Shown here: piece by piece, positions 22,122 through 30,681 of the stretch
Layout of the letters: each line of letters begins with the position of its first letter
How positions within the stretch are numbered: the first letter of the stretch is position 1
Assembly: GCA_964506245.1 (NCBI GenBank)
Contig: CAZDKK010000014.1
Span: forward strand, 26,006-90,005
Direction: 5' to 3'
Source: CAZDKK01 sp964506245
Lineage (GTDB): Bacteria; Eisenbacteria; RBG-16-71-46; CAIMUX01; WJJG01
DNA length: 64,000 nucleotides
Position numbers and translations under genes: made by a program
Notes under the pieces: model-generated
What the model was told of the DNA's origin: nothing
The model's input: only the letters and a program-made list of their open reading frames with translations
The model's database searches: none

Positions 22122-22521
22122 GGCTTACATCCTTGTTGTATTGGCCCCATAACAGAATGCGACGTGGCTCGTGTTGCCTCTCCGAACCGGGCTTTCGCCC
22201 GATACTCTCCACTTGCTCCCCGTTCCTTCGTGGCCACCATTCCCCGAGGGGGGCGCATCCGCCAGAGACCGCTCGCAGACCTCGACGGGCCTCCTACACC
22301 TCACCGGGCGTCTGAGCTCGGACAGGCTGATTCCTGCCCACCACGAGCGCTTGATCCCGGCTTCCTTGGGTGCAGGCCTCCGAGGTTCTCCCCTGACGTC
22401 CTGACCACTTGCAAGACCTAGCATCAACGACTGCACGCAGTGTCGCCCGCCGCGTGCTCTTGTTCGGCAGCGTTTCCACTGCGTGATCGCTGGTCGGCAT
22501 CGAGCGCAACACCGCCTCTCG
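22122..22521. other. Gene-free stretch between cap3 and DUF499
   Basis: No gene is supportable here. GC content is moderate. It contains a GAAA-capped hairpin (22186-22203) and must carry the DUF499 ribosome site and possibly its promoter. It is one edge of the inserted CBASS operon. Confidence 0.4.
22186..22203 (-). terminator. GAAA-loop hairpin downstream of CBASS operon
   Basis: On the minus strand a 7-bp stem (ATCGGGC with GCCCGGT, including one G-U pair) is closed by a GAAA tetraloop. It lies downstream of cap3 and upstream of the DUF499 gene. There is no U-run after it, so an RNA-processing or stability element is as likely as a terminator. Confidence 0.25.
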
Positions 22522-23019
22522 TCACGTGCCGTCCTCCTCTTGGAACTCCAGATGCGCACGGCTATTGGGAAACACGAACGCTCGCACTGGCCGCCGCCCC
22601 GAGGACGTTCGGCCCACCACGAGCATGATCGGTTCTTGGCACCGGTAGTTTGGAGATGTGCTGATGCTGACCATCTGATCAATGTCTTCTTGGCTCGGCT
22701 CGACGCTTGGGCTCGGGTGGTAGTGCCATTCGCCCAGGTAGTGCGTTCGCTGGGACTGGCGCCACAGCTCACCCAGGAGAGACGTCAGCCCGGCGACCCC
22801 TCGCTGGAACCATGTCGGACCCCGTCGCGAGTCCCTTGGAGGACCGGATGCCTCCGTGACGATGGCGGTGCTCTTGTCAGAGGTGTAGTAGCCGATGAGA
22901 ATCCCGCCCGTCTCCATCCCATCCCAGCGTGAGCATTCCTTCTCGATGCTCCTCCAGCACTGGTCGTCTATCACGAGTGCGAATTCACCGCGCGGTGTCC
23001 TCCAGTACCGGTCAGGCAT
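22522..23019 (-). CDS. cap3: Cap3-type JAMM/Mov34 isopeptidase of type II CBASS
   Basis: A 165-residue JAB/JAMM metalloprotease. Glu36 (in METGGILIGYY), His99 and His101 (in EWHYHPSPS), Ser109 and Asp112 form the E, H-x-H-x7-S-x2-D zinc site complete. In type II CBASS, Cap3 cleaves the conjugate that Cap2 forms at the C-terminus of the CD-NTase, and so counteracts its priming. The ATG at 23019 is chosen because GAGGA is 8 bases upstream and its first codons overlap the cap2 stop (ATGCCTGA), a coupling; the frame stays open for another 33 codons inside cap2. Last gene of the CBASS operon. Confidence 0.9.
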   Translation of the reverse strand: MPDRYWRTPRGEFALVIDDQCWRSIEKECSRWDGMETGGILIGYYTSDKSTAIVTEASGPPRDSRRGPTWFQRGVAGLTSLLGELWRQSQRTHYLGEWHYHPSPSVEPSQEDIDQMVSISTSPNYRCQEPIMLVVGRTSSGRRPVRAFVFPNSRAHLEFQEEDGT

Positions 23020-24877
23020 CTCGTCTATCCTCACGTGCCCATGGCTCACCCTCCGGAGGAACCACGACAGGCCGAATGCCGTTGAATCTGCTCCCAGCGT
23101 GGACCTGCTCGAACGCAAGAAGCTCCGTTGCCCCTGGTTCCTCCTTCAAACGATACTCGATGGCCTTCACGCACGCGGCAGCGGCGAGGAGGACGTCGTC
23201 GAAGCGGGCCGGGAACAGGGGAGACCAGCAGCCGGCTCCTTCGAGTGTCTCACCCTCCGCCTCCCACTTGGCGCGCTCCTCCCGAAGCAACGGCTCGATC
23301 CGACTTCGGAACCCTTCCAAGTCGAATGCATTGCCCGAGCAGAAGTACAGGAATGTCCGCCGAGCCCAATATCCCACTGATGCAGAGACGAACAATCGAG
23401 GCACACTCCACCACCCTTGAGCCAATGCAACAAGAGCATCGTCAGACCCGGTGCAGTCGATGATAACGTTGTGTCGCTGCAGCAGCTCTTCGAGGACAGT
23501 CTGCTGGACCGGAACCGACTTGGAGTGGATCTCGACCGTTCCCGTCGGAGCGATGGCTCTGAGTCGATCCGCCAGCGCCGTAGCCTTTGGTCGTCCGAGG
23601 TCTCCCCCCGTGAGTGTGTGCCGCGCGAGGTTCCCGGCGGCGAAGAAGTCGCCGTCCACCAGCAGTAGCTGGTGAACACCTCCCCGCACCAAAATCTCGG
23701 CAATCGCGGATCCCAGGGCCCCGCAGCCCAGCAGCGCTACCCGAGCAGAACTCAGGGGGACCTCGATCCGACCTCGGGCGAGTAGGCGATCCGAGTGCCA
23801 GTTGTCCGTCGTCACATACTCGATCTCTTGTTCCCCTCCGAAGGCCTTCTGACGGTCACGCATCCACCATCCCAGGTCATTCGGGCGAAAACCATCTGCC
23901 GGTGGCCCGCCTTCGCGAAGTGCGGGGAGCCGCAACCCCTGCCAATGGACCTCTGTCTCAGGCTCACCCACTTTCATCGGTATTGGGTAGCCCAGCAAGA
24001 GCATCACGTTTTCTTCACCACGAATGCGCCCGGCGATCTTCCGCAGCACCTCATCAACACGGACTCCCTGCATCTGTCCCGCTTCCCTAAGTTCGCCCCA
24101 TGTCCTCGGAAAGTGCCACGGGGGAATGATTGCGGGGCGCGCCCAAAGCCACCACAATCCGAGTGTCGGCTCCCTCGAAGCATCGCGCTCCGAGACACGG
24201 AACGAGGCGGTCCGCAGCACGGCATCGCTCCGACCCTGGAACTCTAACGCGCAGATCGTCTTCCGAAATCCTTCCACGTCGGCCAGGACCGCCACGCCCC
24301 AGGAGGTATCGCGCAGTCCTTTCCAGGTGGCGAACGACGCGGCAGATTCATCGTGGACAAGCCGAGTGGTGTTGTCGCTAAAACTGCACCAGGGAAGTTC
24401 AAATGGGTCACCCGGCACCACCAGACGATCATCCGCCGCGAGAGTAAGCCATTCCCGGGTCCGCACGAGATACCAGTGCAGCCGCTCATCTGCGTCACCG
24501 ACGGGATCCTGACGAGGGGCCAGGTGCCCGAGACGTCCGACAGGGCTGTCCAGACAGAGGCTCCCATCCCGCCAGAGGCGTTCCTTCGGACCGGGACGGT
24601 TTTGTTTCTGATGAGGAAAGGTCTTGGTGATGCCATCTTTGGTCGCGGGGTAGACCCCAATCTGGCCCAGTGGATACGTGTCATCGACACACACGATCCA
24701 CCTCGACTCCACAGGAACGTGCTTGCCTTCCTTGGCGACTCGAACAGCTGTCGGGAGGGCCCAACATGACTCGTCCGCGATATAGATCGGGTCTTTCAGA
24801 CCTACCCCCTCAAGAGCAGAGGCGGTCCTGATCCCTGCGCGCAGCGCCGCGGATGGTTCGCGTCTGTCAGTAGCCAC
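23012..24877 (-). CDS. cap2: Cap2-type E2-E1 fusion of type II CBASS
   Basis: The N-terminal part (to about residue 200) is E2-like, with a candidate catalytic Cys near 108 in RDGSLCLDSP. The C-terminal part is a ThiF/E1 adenylation domain with the nucleotide-binding GCGALGS at about 384, VDGDFFAAGNLARHTL and a candidate E1 Cys near 550 in GAGCWSP. In CBASS this enzyme adenylates and conjugates the C-terminus of the cognate CD-NTase to a target, raising signal synthesis. The GTG at 24877 is preferred: it overlaps the CD-NTase stop by 11 bases and has GAGGG just upstream. A start at 24958 would reach 90 bases into the CD-NTase gene. 621 residues, normal for Cap2. It is followed by cap3 with an 8-base overlap. 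Confidence 0.9.
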   Translation of the reverse strand: MATDRREPSAALRAGIRTASALEGVGLKDPIYIADESCWALPTAVRVAKEGKHVPVESRWIVCVDDTYPLGQIGVYPATKDGITKTFPHQKQNRPGPKERLWRDGSLCLDSPVGRLGHLAPRQDPVGDADERLHWYLVRTREWLTLAADDRLVVPGDPFELPWCSFSDNTTRLVHDESAASFATWKGLRDTSWGVAVLADVEGFRKTICALEFQGRSDAVLRTASFRVSERDASREPTLGLWWLWARPAIIPPWHFPRTWGELREAGQMQGVRVDEVLRKIAGRIRGEENVMLLLGYPIPMKVGEPETEVHWQGLRLPALREGGPPADGFRPNDLGWWMRDRQKAFGGEQEIEYVTTDNWHSDRLLARGRIEVPLSSARVALLGCGALGSAIAEILVRGGVHQLLLVDGDFFAAGNLARHTLTGGDLGRPKATALADRLRAIAPTGTVEIHSKSVPVQQTVLEELLQRHNVIIDCTGSDDALVALAQGWWSVPRLFVSASVGYWARRTFLYFCSGNAFDLEGFRSRIEPLLREERAKWEAEGETLEGAGCWSPLFPARFDDVLLAAAACVKAIEYRLKEEPGATELLAFEQVHAGSRFNGIRPVVVPPEGEPWAREDRRDA

Positions 24878-26009
24878 ATGGCCCTCGGGCAAATCTCTCG
24901 CGGCCTGGCACGGCCGGCGCAGTGGGTACCGTGTAGCCCCGGCCCTTGCCATCGTCATCCGGAGGAGAGGGGAACTTGGTTCCTAGTAACTCGCCCCAGA
25001 GCAAGCCGCTGTCCCTCCGCTCAGTCGAGTCGTAGGCCTTGCGGGCCAGCTCCGCACCATGCTTCGCTTGGCTCCAGAAGACCCCGAACTCATTCGATGC
25101 CAGCCGGTGAAGGACATCATGGGCGGGAACCCCGTAGTCTCCGAGACGTGGCTTACTGCCAGCCTCAGCGAGAATCCGGTACTTCGACACGATGTTCTCG
25201 AGTGTCTCCACGACGCCCTGCGCCATCGACTCGATTCCGTCCGGGCAGCAATCACCGATGATGCGCTCCAGCGGGAAGCCCCTCGGGTGTTCGGGATCTT
25301 CGTGATTGACGAGGCGCCACCACTTGAGTGCCTTCACTACATTCACGAAATGGCCATTCGTTGCCTTGTTCTTGTCGCGGGTCCAGCGAATCTGTTCGAG
25401 GGGGTGGGTATCGTCCCACTCGTCGGCGTCACGATCTGGTATTCGAAGAGGCCGGAGCTTCCACTCATCCTGATCCGCAGCTTCTTTGAGCATCTGTTCT
25501 GCATTGGCCTTGTAGCGGTTGGACAACGCAAGCCAGGAGGGATGCAGCCGCCAGTCGCGGGCCTCTTCGATGTTCTCGTCCGTCGTCACCGCCTCGGACT
25601 TGAGTACCCCGATCTCGCTCTCCCGGGGTGCAGAAGTCAGAACCAGGTCCAGTTCAACGTACGACAGCTCGATTCCGAACGAGCGCCCCTGATACCGCCA
25701 CTTCCCCTTATAGTGTTCATCTAGGAATGGCTCGAAGTGGGCCATCGCGTCCCTTGGCGCGTACTCGGACTCAGAGAGCCTCGTGACGACGATGATATCC
25801 ACGTCCGCTCGCTGGTCGTTCTTGGGCCGAACCGCCGTGTAGCGTCGGTAGCTGCCCTGAAGGAAGTCACTCACGAGAATCGGGGCAAGATTCTCGTCAG
25901 AATTCAGCCGCGCGCGAAGGGTCTTGTGCCCAATGATCAACTCCGATCGCTGATCTGCGGTGGGGCGGATGGCATTCAAGAATTGCTCGAAGTCGCTCTT
26001 GAGTTCCAT
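24867..26009 (-). CDS. CD-NTase (cGAS/DncV-like nucleotidyltransferase) of CBASS
   Basis: A 380-residue nucleotidyltransferase. The active site is intact: Gly52-Ser53 in QGSYRRYT, Asp69 and Asp71 in ADVDIIVV, and the third acidic residue Asp121 in ELDLVLT. This is the SMODS-type layout of bacterial CD-NTases, which make cyclic di- or trinucleotide second messengers on phage infection. The C-terminus ends in ARGPCGY, near the Gly-containing tail on which Cap2 acts in known type II systems. AGGAG is 6 bases before the ATG, and cap4 ends 14 bases upstream. The clade and the exact cyclic product cannot be told from the sequence by eye. SAVED-containing effectors usually read cyclic tri- or dinucleotides. 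Confidence 0.92.
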   Translation of the reverse strand: MELKSDFEQFLNAIRPTADQRSELIIGHKTLRARLNSDENLAPILVSDFLQGSYRRYTAVRPKNDQRADVDIIVVTRLSESEYAPRDAMAHFEPFLDEHYKGKWRYQGRSFGIELSYVELDLVLTSAPRESEIGVLKSEAVTTDENIEEARDWRLHPSWLALSNRYKANAEQMLKEAADQDEWKLRPLRIPDRDADEWDDTHPLEQIRWTRDKNKATNGHFVNVVKALKWWRLVNHEDPEHPRGFPLERIIGDCCPDGIESMAQGVVETLENIVSKYRILAEAGSKPRLGDYGVPAHDVLHRLASNEFGVFWSQAKHGAELARKAYDSTERRDSGLLWGELLGTKFPSPPDDDGKGRGYTVPTAPAVPGRERFARGPCGY

Positions 26010-26023
26010 AACGATCTCCTATG

Positions 26024-27550
26024 TCACTCCGCACCACGGAGTGGCAATGTGAAACTCTGCGAGTAGCCCGAGTGTCCGTCAAAGTCATACTCGTAGAGCA
26101 CGGCCGGGTCCAAGGCGCGCCCCAGCTGTCCCAGGAAGTACATGAAGCCGTTAGGAGCGGCCGCGAAGAGGTGAAGAGAGACCGGCTCATCGATGCGCCG
26201 ACGCTCCTTCATCACGAGTTGTTGGAGCTGCTCCGCAAGCGCCGCCGCGTGATCCGCCCCCTGAACGCTCGACGCCCCGACCCCAGAGAGGGGGCGCAGA
26301 TGAAGAAACACACGAGGACTGACCCCCGCAGAGTGCAGATGCCGATTCACGTCCGCATGAACGTCATGAGTGACCGACACGGCGAGCACCAGTCCGCCTC
26401 GGCCATCCGGTTGCTCGGCGCGCTCGACCATCCACTGCGCGTGGGCAAACTCCGGAGGGGGACTCACGGCTGGCTTCCAAACTGCGCGGGCTCTACCTTT
26501 CTGAAGTGGGTAGACCGATGCTCCTGACGCCCGATGAAGGATATATCCAGCCGCGTATGCGACAGAAAGGTGGCATTCCAGCAGGACGTGGTGCTCTGCT
26601 TGCCGAAGGGCCTCGGTGCTCAAGAACTCATGTAGAGCCGGGAGTACCCGATCGCCCCACAGCTGCCGATCCCGAATCGAGCGGCCGTCGAAGTACTGCG
26701 CCAGGCAGACGAAGCGGTCACACTCGTCTTCCAGATGCTCTGCAAAGCGCATGAAACTGCGGATTCCAATCGCTCGGGGGTCTCTCGTCTGCGGTTCAGC
26801 GATGACGAGGCCTTCGGCTGCGCAGATGGACCGCAAGGTTGAGGCATTAAAGTCCCTGGGTCCACTCGTGACAAACTTCGTCGCCAGATCATCATAGGGG
26901 ACGACTTGCTTGGCTTCATCGATCGGGCGAAGGCCTGCCCGGTAGAGCCGATCCGAGAGACTCCTGAGGAGATCGCTGCGGGAGAAATAGTTGAGTTTGA
27001 GGCGCAAGCGACGTGCGAAGTCCTCGAACTCATCGTCGCTCGCGTTCACTGCACTCTTCCATTTCTCACGGATCATTCCTAGTGCGCTCTTGGGACCGCG
27101 CGAAAAGAACGCATCCGGAAGGGTGCCGTCGCAGTCGCGGATGGCAGTGGCAAGGACGTCTTCCGAACGCCATGTCCAGTTGGATACAAGGGCAAGCACT
27201 AGACCAGGGTGCTTCTCCCTTTCTGCGAGGAAGGCGTCATAGAAGCGCTTCAGGAGAGAGGTCTTGGCGTTGATGAAGCCGGGATCGATCATGGCATCCG
27301 AGGAGTAGGCGTCACGGTGATCAACATGGTACTTCACTTGGAAATACTGCGCGGTACATCGGGTGTTTGAGTCCAGGATCCCGGTTCCCTTGTAGTAGAC
27401 GACGACATCATCGACTCCGGACACGGTGTCGTGCTCGATGACAACTCGCTCCACGTGGCTGTCTTGGAACAGAAGTCCGGCAGCGTGATACCAGAAGAAC
27501 CTCCCCTGGTAGTTGTCCCCTTTCATTCGGGCTGCAACTTGTCGGGCCAC
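26024..27550 (-). CDS. cap4: Cap4-type effector: DUF4297 endonuclease fused to SAVED domain
   Basis: The N-terminal 200 or so residues carry the DUF4297 restriction-nuclease-like fold: the acidic Asp47/Asp48 in GVDDVVVYY and the Q71-V-K73 half of a PD-(D/E)xK site in YFQVKYHV. The last 200 residues are a SAVED domain, with LVLAVSVTHDV, LHLFAAAPNGFMYFLGQLGRA and LYEYDFDG. In characterised CBASS, SAVED binds the CD-NTase product and switches the nuclease to degrade double-stranded DNA without sequence choice, killing the cell. The GTG at 27550 has GGAG seven bases upstream. ATG 27526 is an alternative. It is the first complete gene of the CBASS operon (the short interrupted frame before it is treated apart) and 508 residues long, as expected. 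Confidence 0.88.
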   Translation of the reverse strand: MARQVAARMKGDNYQGRFFWYHAAGLLFQDSHVERVVIEHDTVSGVDDVVVYYKGTGILDSNTRCTAQYFQVKYHVDHRDAYSSDAMIDPGFINAKTSLLKRFYDAFLAEREKHPGLVLALVSNWTWRSEDVLATAIRDCDGTLPDAFFSRGPKSALGMIREKWKSAVNASDDEFEDFARRLRLKLNYFSRSDLLRSLSDRLYRAGLRPIDEAKQVVPYDDLATKFVTSGPRDFNASTLRSICAAEGLVIAEPQTRDPRAIGIRSFMRFAEHLEDECDRFVCLAQYFDGRSIRDRQLWGDRVLPALHEFLSTEALRQAEHHVLLECHLSVAYAAGYILHRASGASVYPLQKGRARAVWKPAVSPPPEFAHAQWMVERAEQPDGRGGLVLAVSVTHDVHADVNRHLHSAGVSPRVFLHLRPLSGVGASSVQGADHAAALAEQLQQLVMKERRRIDEPVSLHLFAAAPNGFMYFLGQLGRALDPAVLYEYDFDGHSGYSQSFTLPLRGAE

Positions 27551-27563
27551 TCTTGGTCTCCAG

Positions 27564-27749
27564 CTACGATTCCTGAAGTGTGGACTCCATATCAGTCTCG
27601 TCAGAGAACCGGTCTACCGCATCGCGGAGCCGGCCGAGTTCGGCGAGGCTCGTGGGCGTCGACGGATCGCGCCGAACGAAGTCGAGCTCGCTCCCGTCCA
27701 TGCGCGCCTGCTGTATCTACCGAGCGAGTTGATGTCGGTCCGTCCACAT
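27564..27749 (-). pseudogene. Short frame interrupted by an in-frame TAG between DUF1156 and cap4
   Basis: Directly after the methylase stop (TGAGATG) a frame opens with MWTDRHQLAR, meets TAG, and continues in the same frame as IQQAR then a 45-residue segment starting MDGSELDF (27701) and ending ESTLQES. The continuous phase on both sides and the protein-like composition (DPSTPTSLAELGRLRDAVDRF) suggest one small gene of about 61 codons with a nonsense change, possibly from a Tyr codon. The second part alone could still be translated from ATG 27701, but has only a weak ribosome site. The product is not recognised. It may be the small accessory gene of the methylase system. The stop is 13 bases before cap4. 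Confidence 0.5.
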
Positions 27750-27750
27750 C

Positions 27751-30660
27751 TCAGCCGAATAGCCCCGCCTGACCTCCTCTCTCTTCGTGGTTTGCACTCA
27801 CCAGCCGCAATATCTCTGGCCAGCTCTGAACAAGTGCGTTGTAGCTCATTGCTTCCTGTGCCCGCTTCTTCCGCTCGCAGATCGTGTAGAGCCGATAGGC
27901 GAGCTCCCGGCAAGCCTCGACCCGCGCCCCGATCCTCCTGACAAGCTCCGCCGCCGCCCCCTCCCCGCCAGATTCCAGCACCCGGACAAGGTGATGGACC
28001 ATCTCCCAGACCGTCAGACGTGCGTCCGTGCTGGGGTCCCAGTGCGCTGGCAGCTCCGCGGGACCCAGCAGCCGTACCCTGCCTGCCTTGGAGGCGAGGA
28101 ACCCCGCCTCGACCATCCCCGCCACGCTGGTGTTCTTCGCTTTCGAGAGGGTCTCGGCCACGCCGAACTCGCCCTCTGCGAAGGCGTACTGCTCGAACCA
28201 CGCCAGCGCCCAGCGGGTGTCAGCGTCGAAGTCGCCTTCCTGCTCCGCCAGCGCATCGTCGAGAGTTTGGTTTATGAGTGCCAGCGCTTCCCGAACCAGA
28301 AGCGGGCTTCCCTCGGCGTCGAGTACCCGCTCGTAGCGGGTGTACACGGCCATCCCTGGGCCGATGGCCGCCTGCGCGAGGTCCACCGGGGCGATGTTGC
28401 CCCGCTGGAGGTGGGCGAGTGCCCGCGGCAGCTCGGCCTTGAGCGCTGTGACCAGATCGCGCCGCGTCGCGATGGGCGCGTCATCAGCTCGCTTGCAGCA
28501 GACGAGGATGATACTGGATGCGAGGGCGTTGGTACCCATCGCGACCATTCGACCCGAACCTTCCGTTCGCATGGGCCAGGTTCCTGTGATCGCGAACCCC
28601 GCACGGATCACGGCGTCGAGAAAGGTATCCCAGCCCGTGTTCGTAGTCCCGTTAGCATGATCGCTCTCGGACTGCTTGAACGCGTAGTAGATGGTGACCG
28701 GGAAGGCGGGGTGCGCTTGTTCAGCGAGGCGCCGCATGGCGTTAGTCATTCCTCCAAGGAAGAACGCCGCGGCTCGTTCCCTGCCCCCGTGGCGGTGAAG
28801 GGTGGCAACCAGCTCTTCAGATTTCGGAGTGGATAGTGTCGCGAAGATATCGGGGAAGATGGGTTTGAGCGCCCGTCGCAGCCATACGTAGAAGAAGTCC
28901 GATAGCTCCGCGTAGCCGATGTTGTCGTAGTAGGGTGGGTCGGTGGAGACGACCCTGTCGCGAGATTGTGCCTGCACCGATGCGTCCAACTGGGTGGCAC
29001 CACCAGACGCTGACGCCGGAAACGCGGCGATGGCCATTGCACCCTTGTCGAGTGCCGTGTGTAGGCTCCCGCCGACGTCTGCGAACGGGTTCGCTTCGGC
29101 GAAGTCCCAGACCATCGGGATTGCCTGTCGCGCGAAGGTCTCTCGGAATGCACCGCGGTCACTCATCCAAGAGGCAAGCGACGAGCCAATGTTCGCGACC
29201 TTGGAGACAGCAAATGCGAGATACACCGCCACAGCGTCGGCGTAGGCGGAGGCGCCCTCGGGGACGAGCGACCTACTCCCGTCGGGCAGGCCGGCGGCCA
29301 ATGCGGCGCGCTTCACCAATCCGCGTGCTTCCTGCACTCGGTCGCAGAGGGTCGTCAGTGCCAGTGTCTGACGTGGTGTGAAGACGTGTCCCCACGTCGA
29401 AAGCCCATAGGCGGAGCAGACACCACCCGTGATCATGGCTCTGGTGGGAGTCAAACCGGACAAGGAGGTCGCTCGTGCCTCGCTGACCATGGCGTCGTCG
29501 GCGACGCGCAAGGCGATGCTCTCCCCCGCATCCGTTGGTGAGAGATACACCCTGGTGCGGTCACCCTCGGCGACGACGGCCATGAGGCGGGCACCGAGCC
29601 GCCCGGCCTTGCCTTCTTCGCGGACATACCATCGCGGCACAGGAACGCCGCTCATGAGGCAGAGGAAGTCCTGGGCCTTGCCAGCTCGTGTGCCGTTCTG
29701 AGCCGCCTTCATGTCGTACGGCTTGCCCATTCTCACGGCAAAGCGGTAGCCTCCGTCTTCAATGACCGGCTCGACGTACGCCTCCTTGCCCGCCTTGGTC
29801 GACAGCATGAACGTCGAGGCGAGCGGCACGTCGATGTGCGCGTAGGCCGGGTTCGGGCTCTTCACCGTCCGCGCCCACAGCCAGGCGATGACGGTGAGCT
29901 TGCGCCCGACCAGGGGTCTTAGGTCCCGCCGCTCCCGCGCCATCTCCTCCGTGATCTCGATCTTGGGGTAGAGGTGGCCGATGCGCTTCTCGGCCTCGTC
30001 GCGCATCCAGCGGCCGTAGTAGCGCACGTCCTCGGCCAGGCCCTGCGCGCCGCGCCACGTGCGTCCGATCAGCTCGGGCTTCTGGCGCGCCTCGGGGTTG
30101 ACCGGCGGACGGCCCGCGAACTTCGGCGGGATCTCGATCATCGCCTTGCAGATGAGGACGGCCACCGGATTGAGATCGCTGGCATAGGCCTCGAGCCCGA
30201 GCCGCTGCGCCTCGAGCGGCAGCGACCCGCCCCCAGCGAAGGGGTCGTGAAAGGCGGGCAGCTTGTGGCGGTCGAACAGCTCCTTGGCGCGCGGGTGGTC
30301 GACGTTCTCGGCGCAGGTCCGCCGCCAGCTTGCCCAGATCTCATCGCGCGCCTTCTGGAGCACCTCCTCGTTGGTCGTGTTCTCCCACTTGACCAGCTCC
30401 TCGATGATCTTGAAGAGCCGCTTGCGCTCCTTCTCCTGCGCCTTCTCGGTCGGGAAGAGGTCCGGGTGCCCCGAGGGGTCGTCCACCATTTGCGCGAAGA
30501 TCACCGCCCGCGCCGCCGCCAGCGGCCGGCGCGCCCACCACAGGTGCAGCGTCGAGGGGTGCCCGTGGCGGATCGACTTCTCCCGCGCCGAGGCCGCGTT
30601 GATCGCCTCGAGCGGCAGGGCGACTTCGATGAGCTTCTTCTTGGCGATGACGTGGGTCAC
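27751..30660 (-). CDS. DUF1156-family adenine-specific DNA methylase
   Basis: A 969-residue methylase (COG1743). The DUF1156 head (residues about 10-70) holds LPLEAINAASAREKS and HPSTLHLWWARRPLAAARAVIF. SAM-binding motif I is DPFAGGGSLPLEA at 139-151, and the catalytic motif IV is STDPPYYDNIGY near residue 575. The C-terminal region is helical. In this family motif I precedes motif IV with a large insert, as here. It probably methylates adenine to mark self DNA, with DUF499 and a helicase as partners. The GTG start has GAGG seven bases upstream. It follows the AAA/DUF4143 gene by 21 bases, and a small interrupted frame follows in coupled fashion. The expected DUF499 partner is displaced by the CBASS operon. 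Confidence 0.9.
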   Translation of the reverse strand: MTHVIAKKKLIEVALPLEAINAASAREKSIRHGHPSTLHLWWARRPLAAARAVIFAQMVDDPSGHPDLFPTEKAQEKERKRLFKIIEELVKWENTTNEEVLQKARDEIWASWRRTCAENVDHPRAKELFDRHKLPAFHDPFAGGGSLPLEAQRLGLEAYASDLNPVAVLICKAMIEIPPKFAGRPPVNPEARQKPELIGRTWRGAQGLAEDVRYYGRWMRDEAEKRIGHLYPKIEITEEMARERRDLRPLVGRKLTVIAWLWARTVKSPNPAYAHIDVPLASTFMLSTKAGKEAYVEPVIEDGGYRFAVRMGKPYDMKAAQNGTRAGKAQDFLCLMSGVPVPRWYVREEGKAGRLGARLMAVVAEGDRTRVYLSPTDAGESIALRVADDAMVSEARATSLSGLTPTRAMITGGVCSAYGLSTWGHVFTPRQTLALTTLCDRVQEARGLVKRAALAAGLPDGSRSLVPEGASAYADAVAVYLAFAVSKVANIGSSLASWMSDRGAFRETFARQAIPMVWDFAEANPFADVGGSLHTALDKGAMAIAAFPASASGGATQLDASVQAQSRDRVVSTDPPYYDNIGYAELSDFFYVWLRRALKPIFPDIFATLSTPKSEELVATLHRHGGRERAAAFFLGGMTNAMRRLAEQAHPAFPVTIYYAFKQSESDHANGTTNTGWDTFLDAVIRAGFAITGTWPMRTEGSGRMVAMGTNALASSIILVCCKRADDAPIATRRDLVTALKAELPRALAHLQRGNIAPVDLAQAAIGPGMAVYTRYERVLDAEGSPLLVREALALINQTLDDALAEQEGDFDADTRWALAWFEQYAFAEGEFGVAETLSKAKNTSVAGMVEAGFLASKAGRVRLLGPAELPAHWDPSTDARLTVWEMVHHLVRVLESGGEGAAAELVRRIGARVEACRELAYRLYTICERKKRAQEAMSYNALVQSWPEILRLVSANHEERGGQAGLFG

Positions 30661-30681
30661 GGGGCTACCTCGGATCCTCCA

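Noticed and set aside
22186..22203. Group II intron domain V, suggested by the GAAA-capped stem and GGTTCGGA after it
   Set aside because: The lower stem and the AGC triad of domain V do not form here, and no reverse transcriptase gene is near.
27564..27749. TAG read as pyrrolysine in the small frame
   Set aside because: No pyl genes are seen, the host is a bacterium with TAG stops elsewhere (the same frame itself ends in TAG), and a plain nonsense change explains it.
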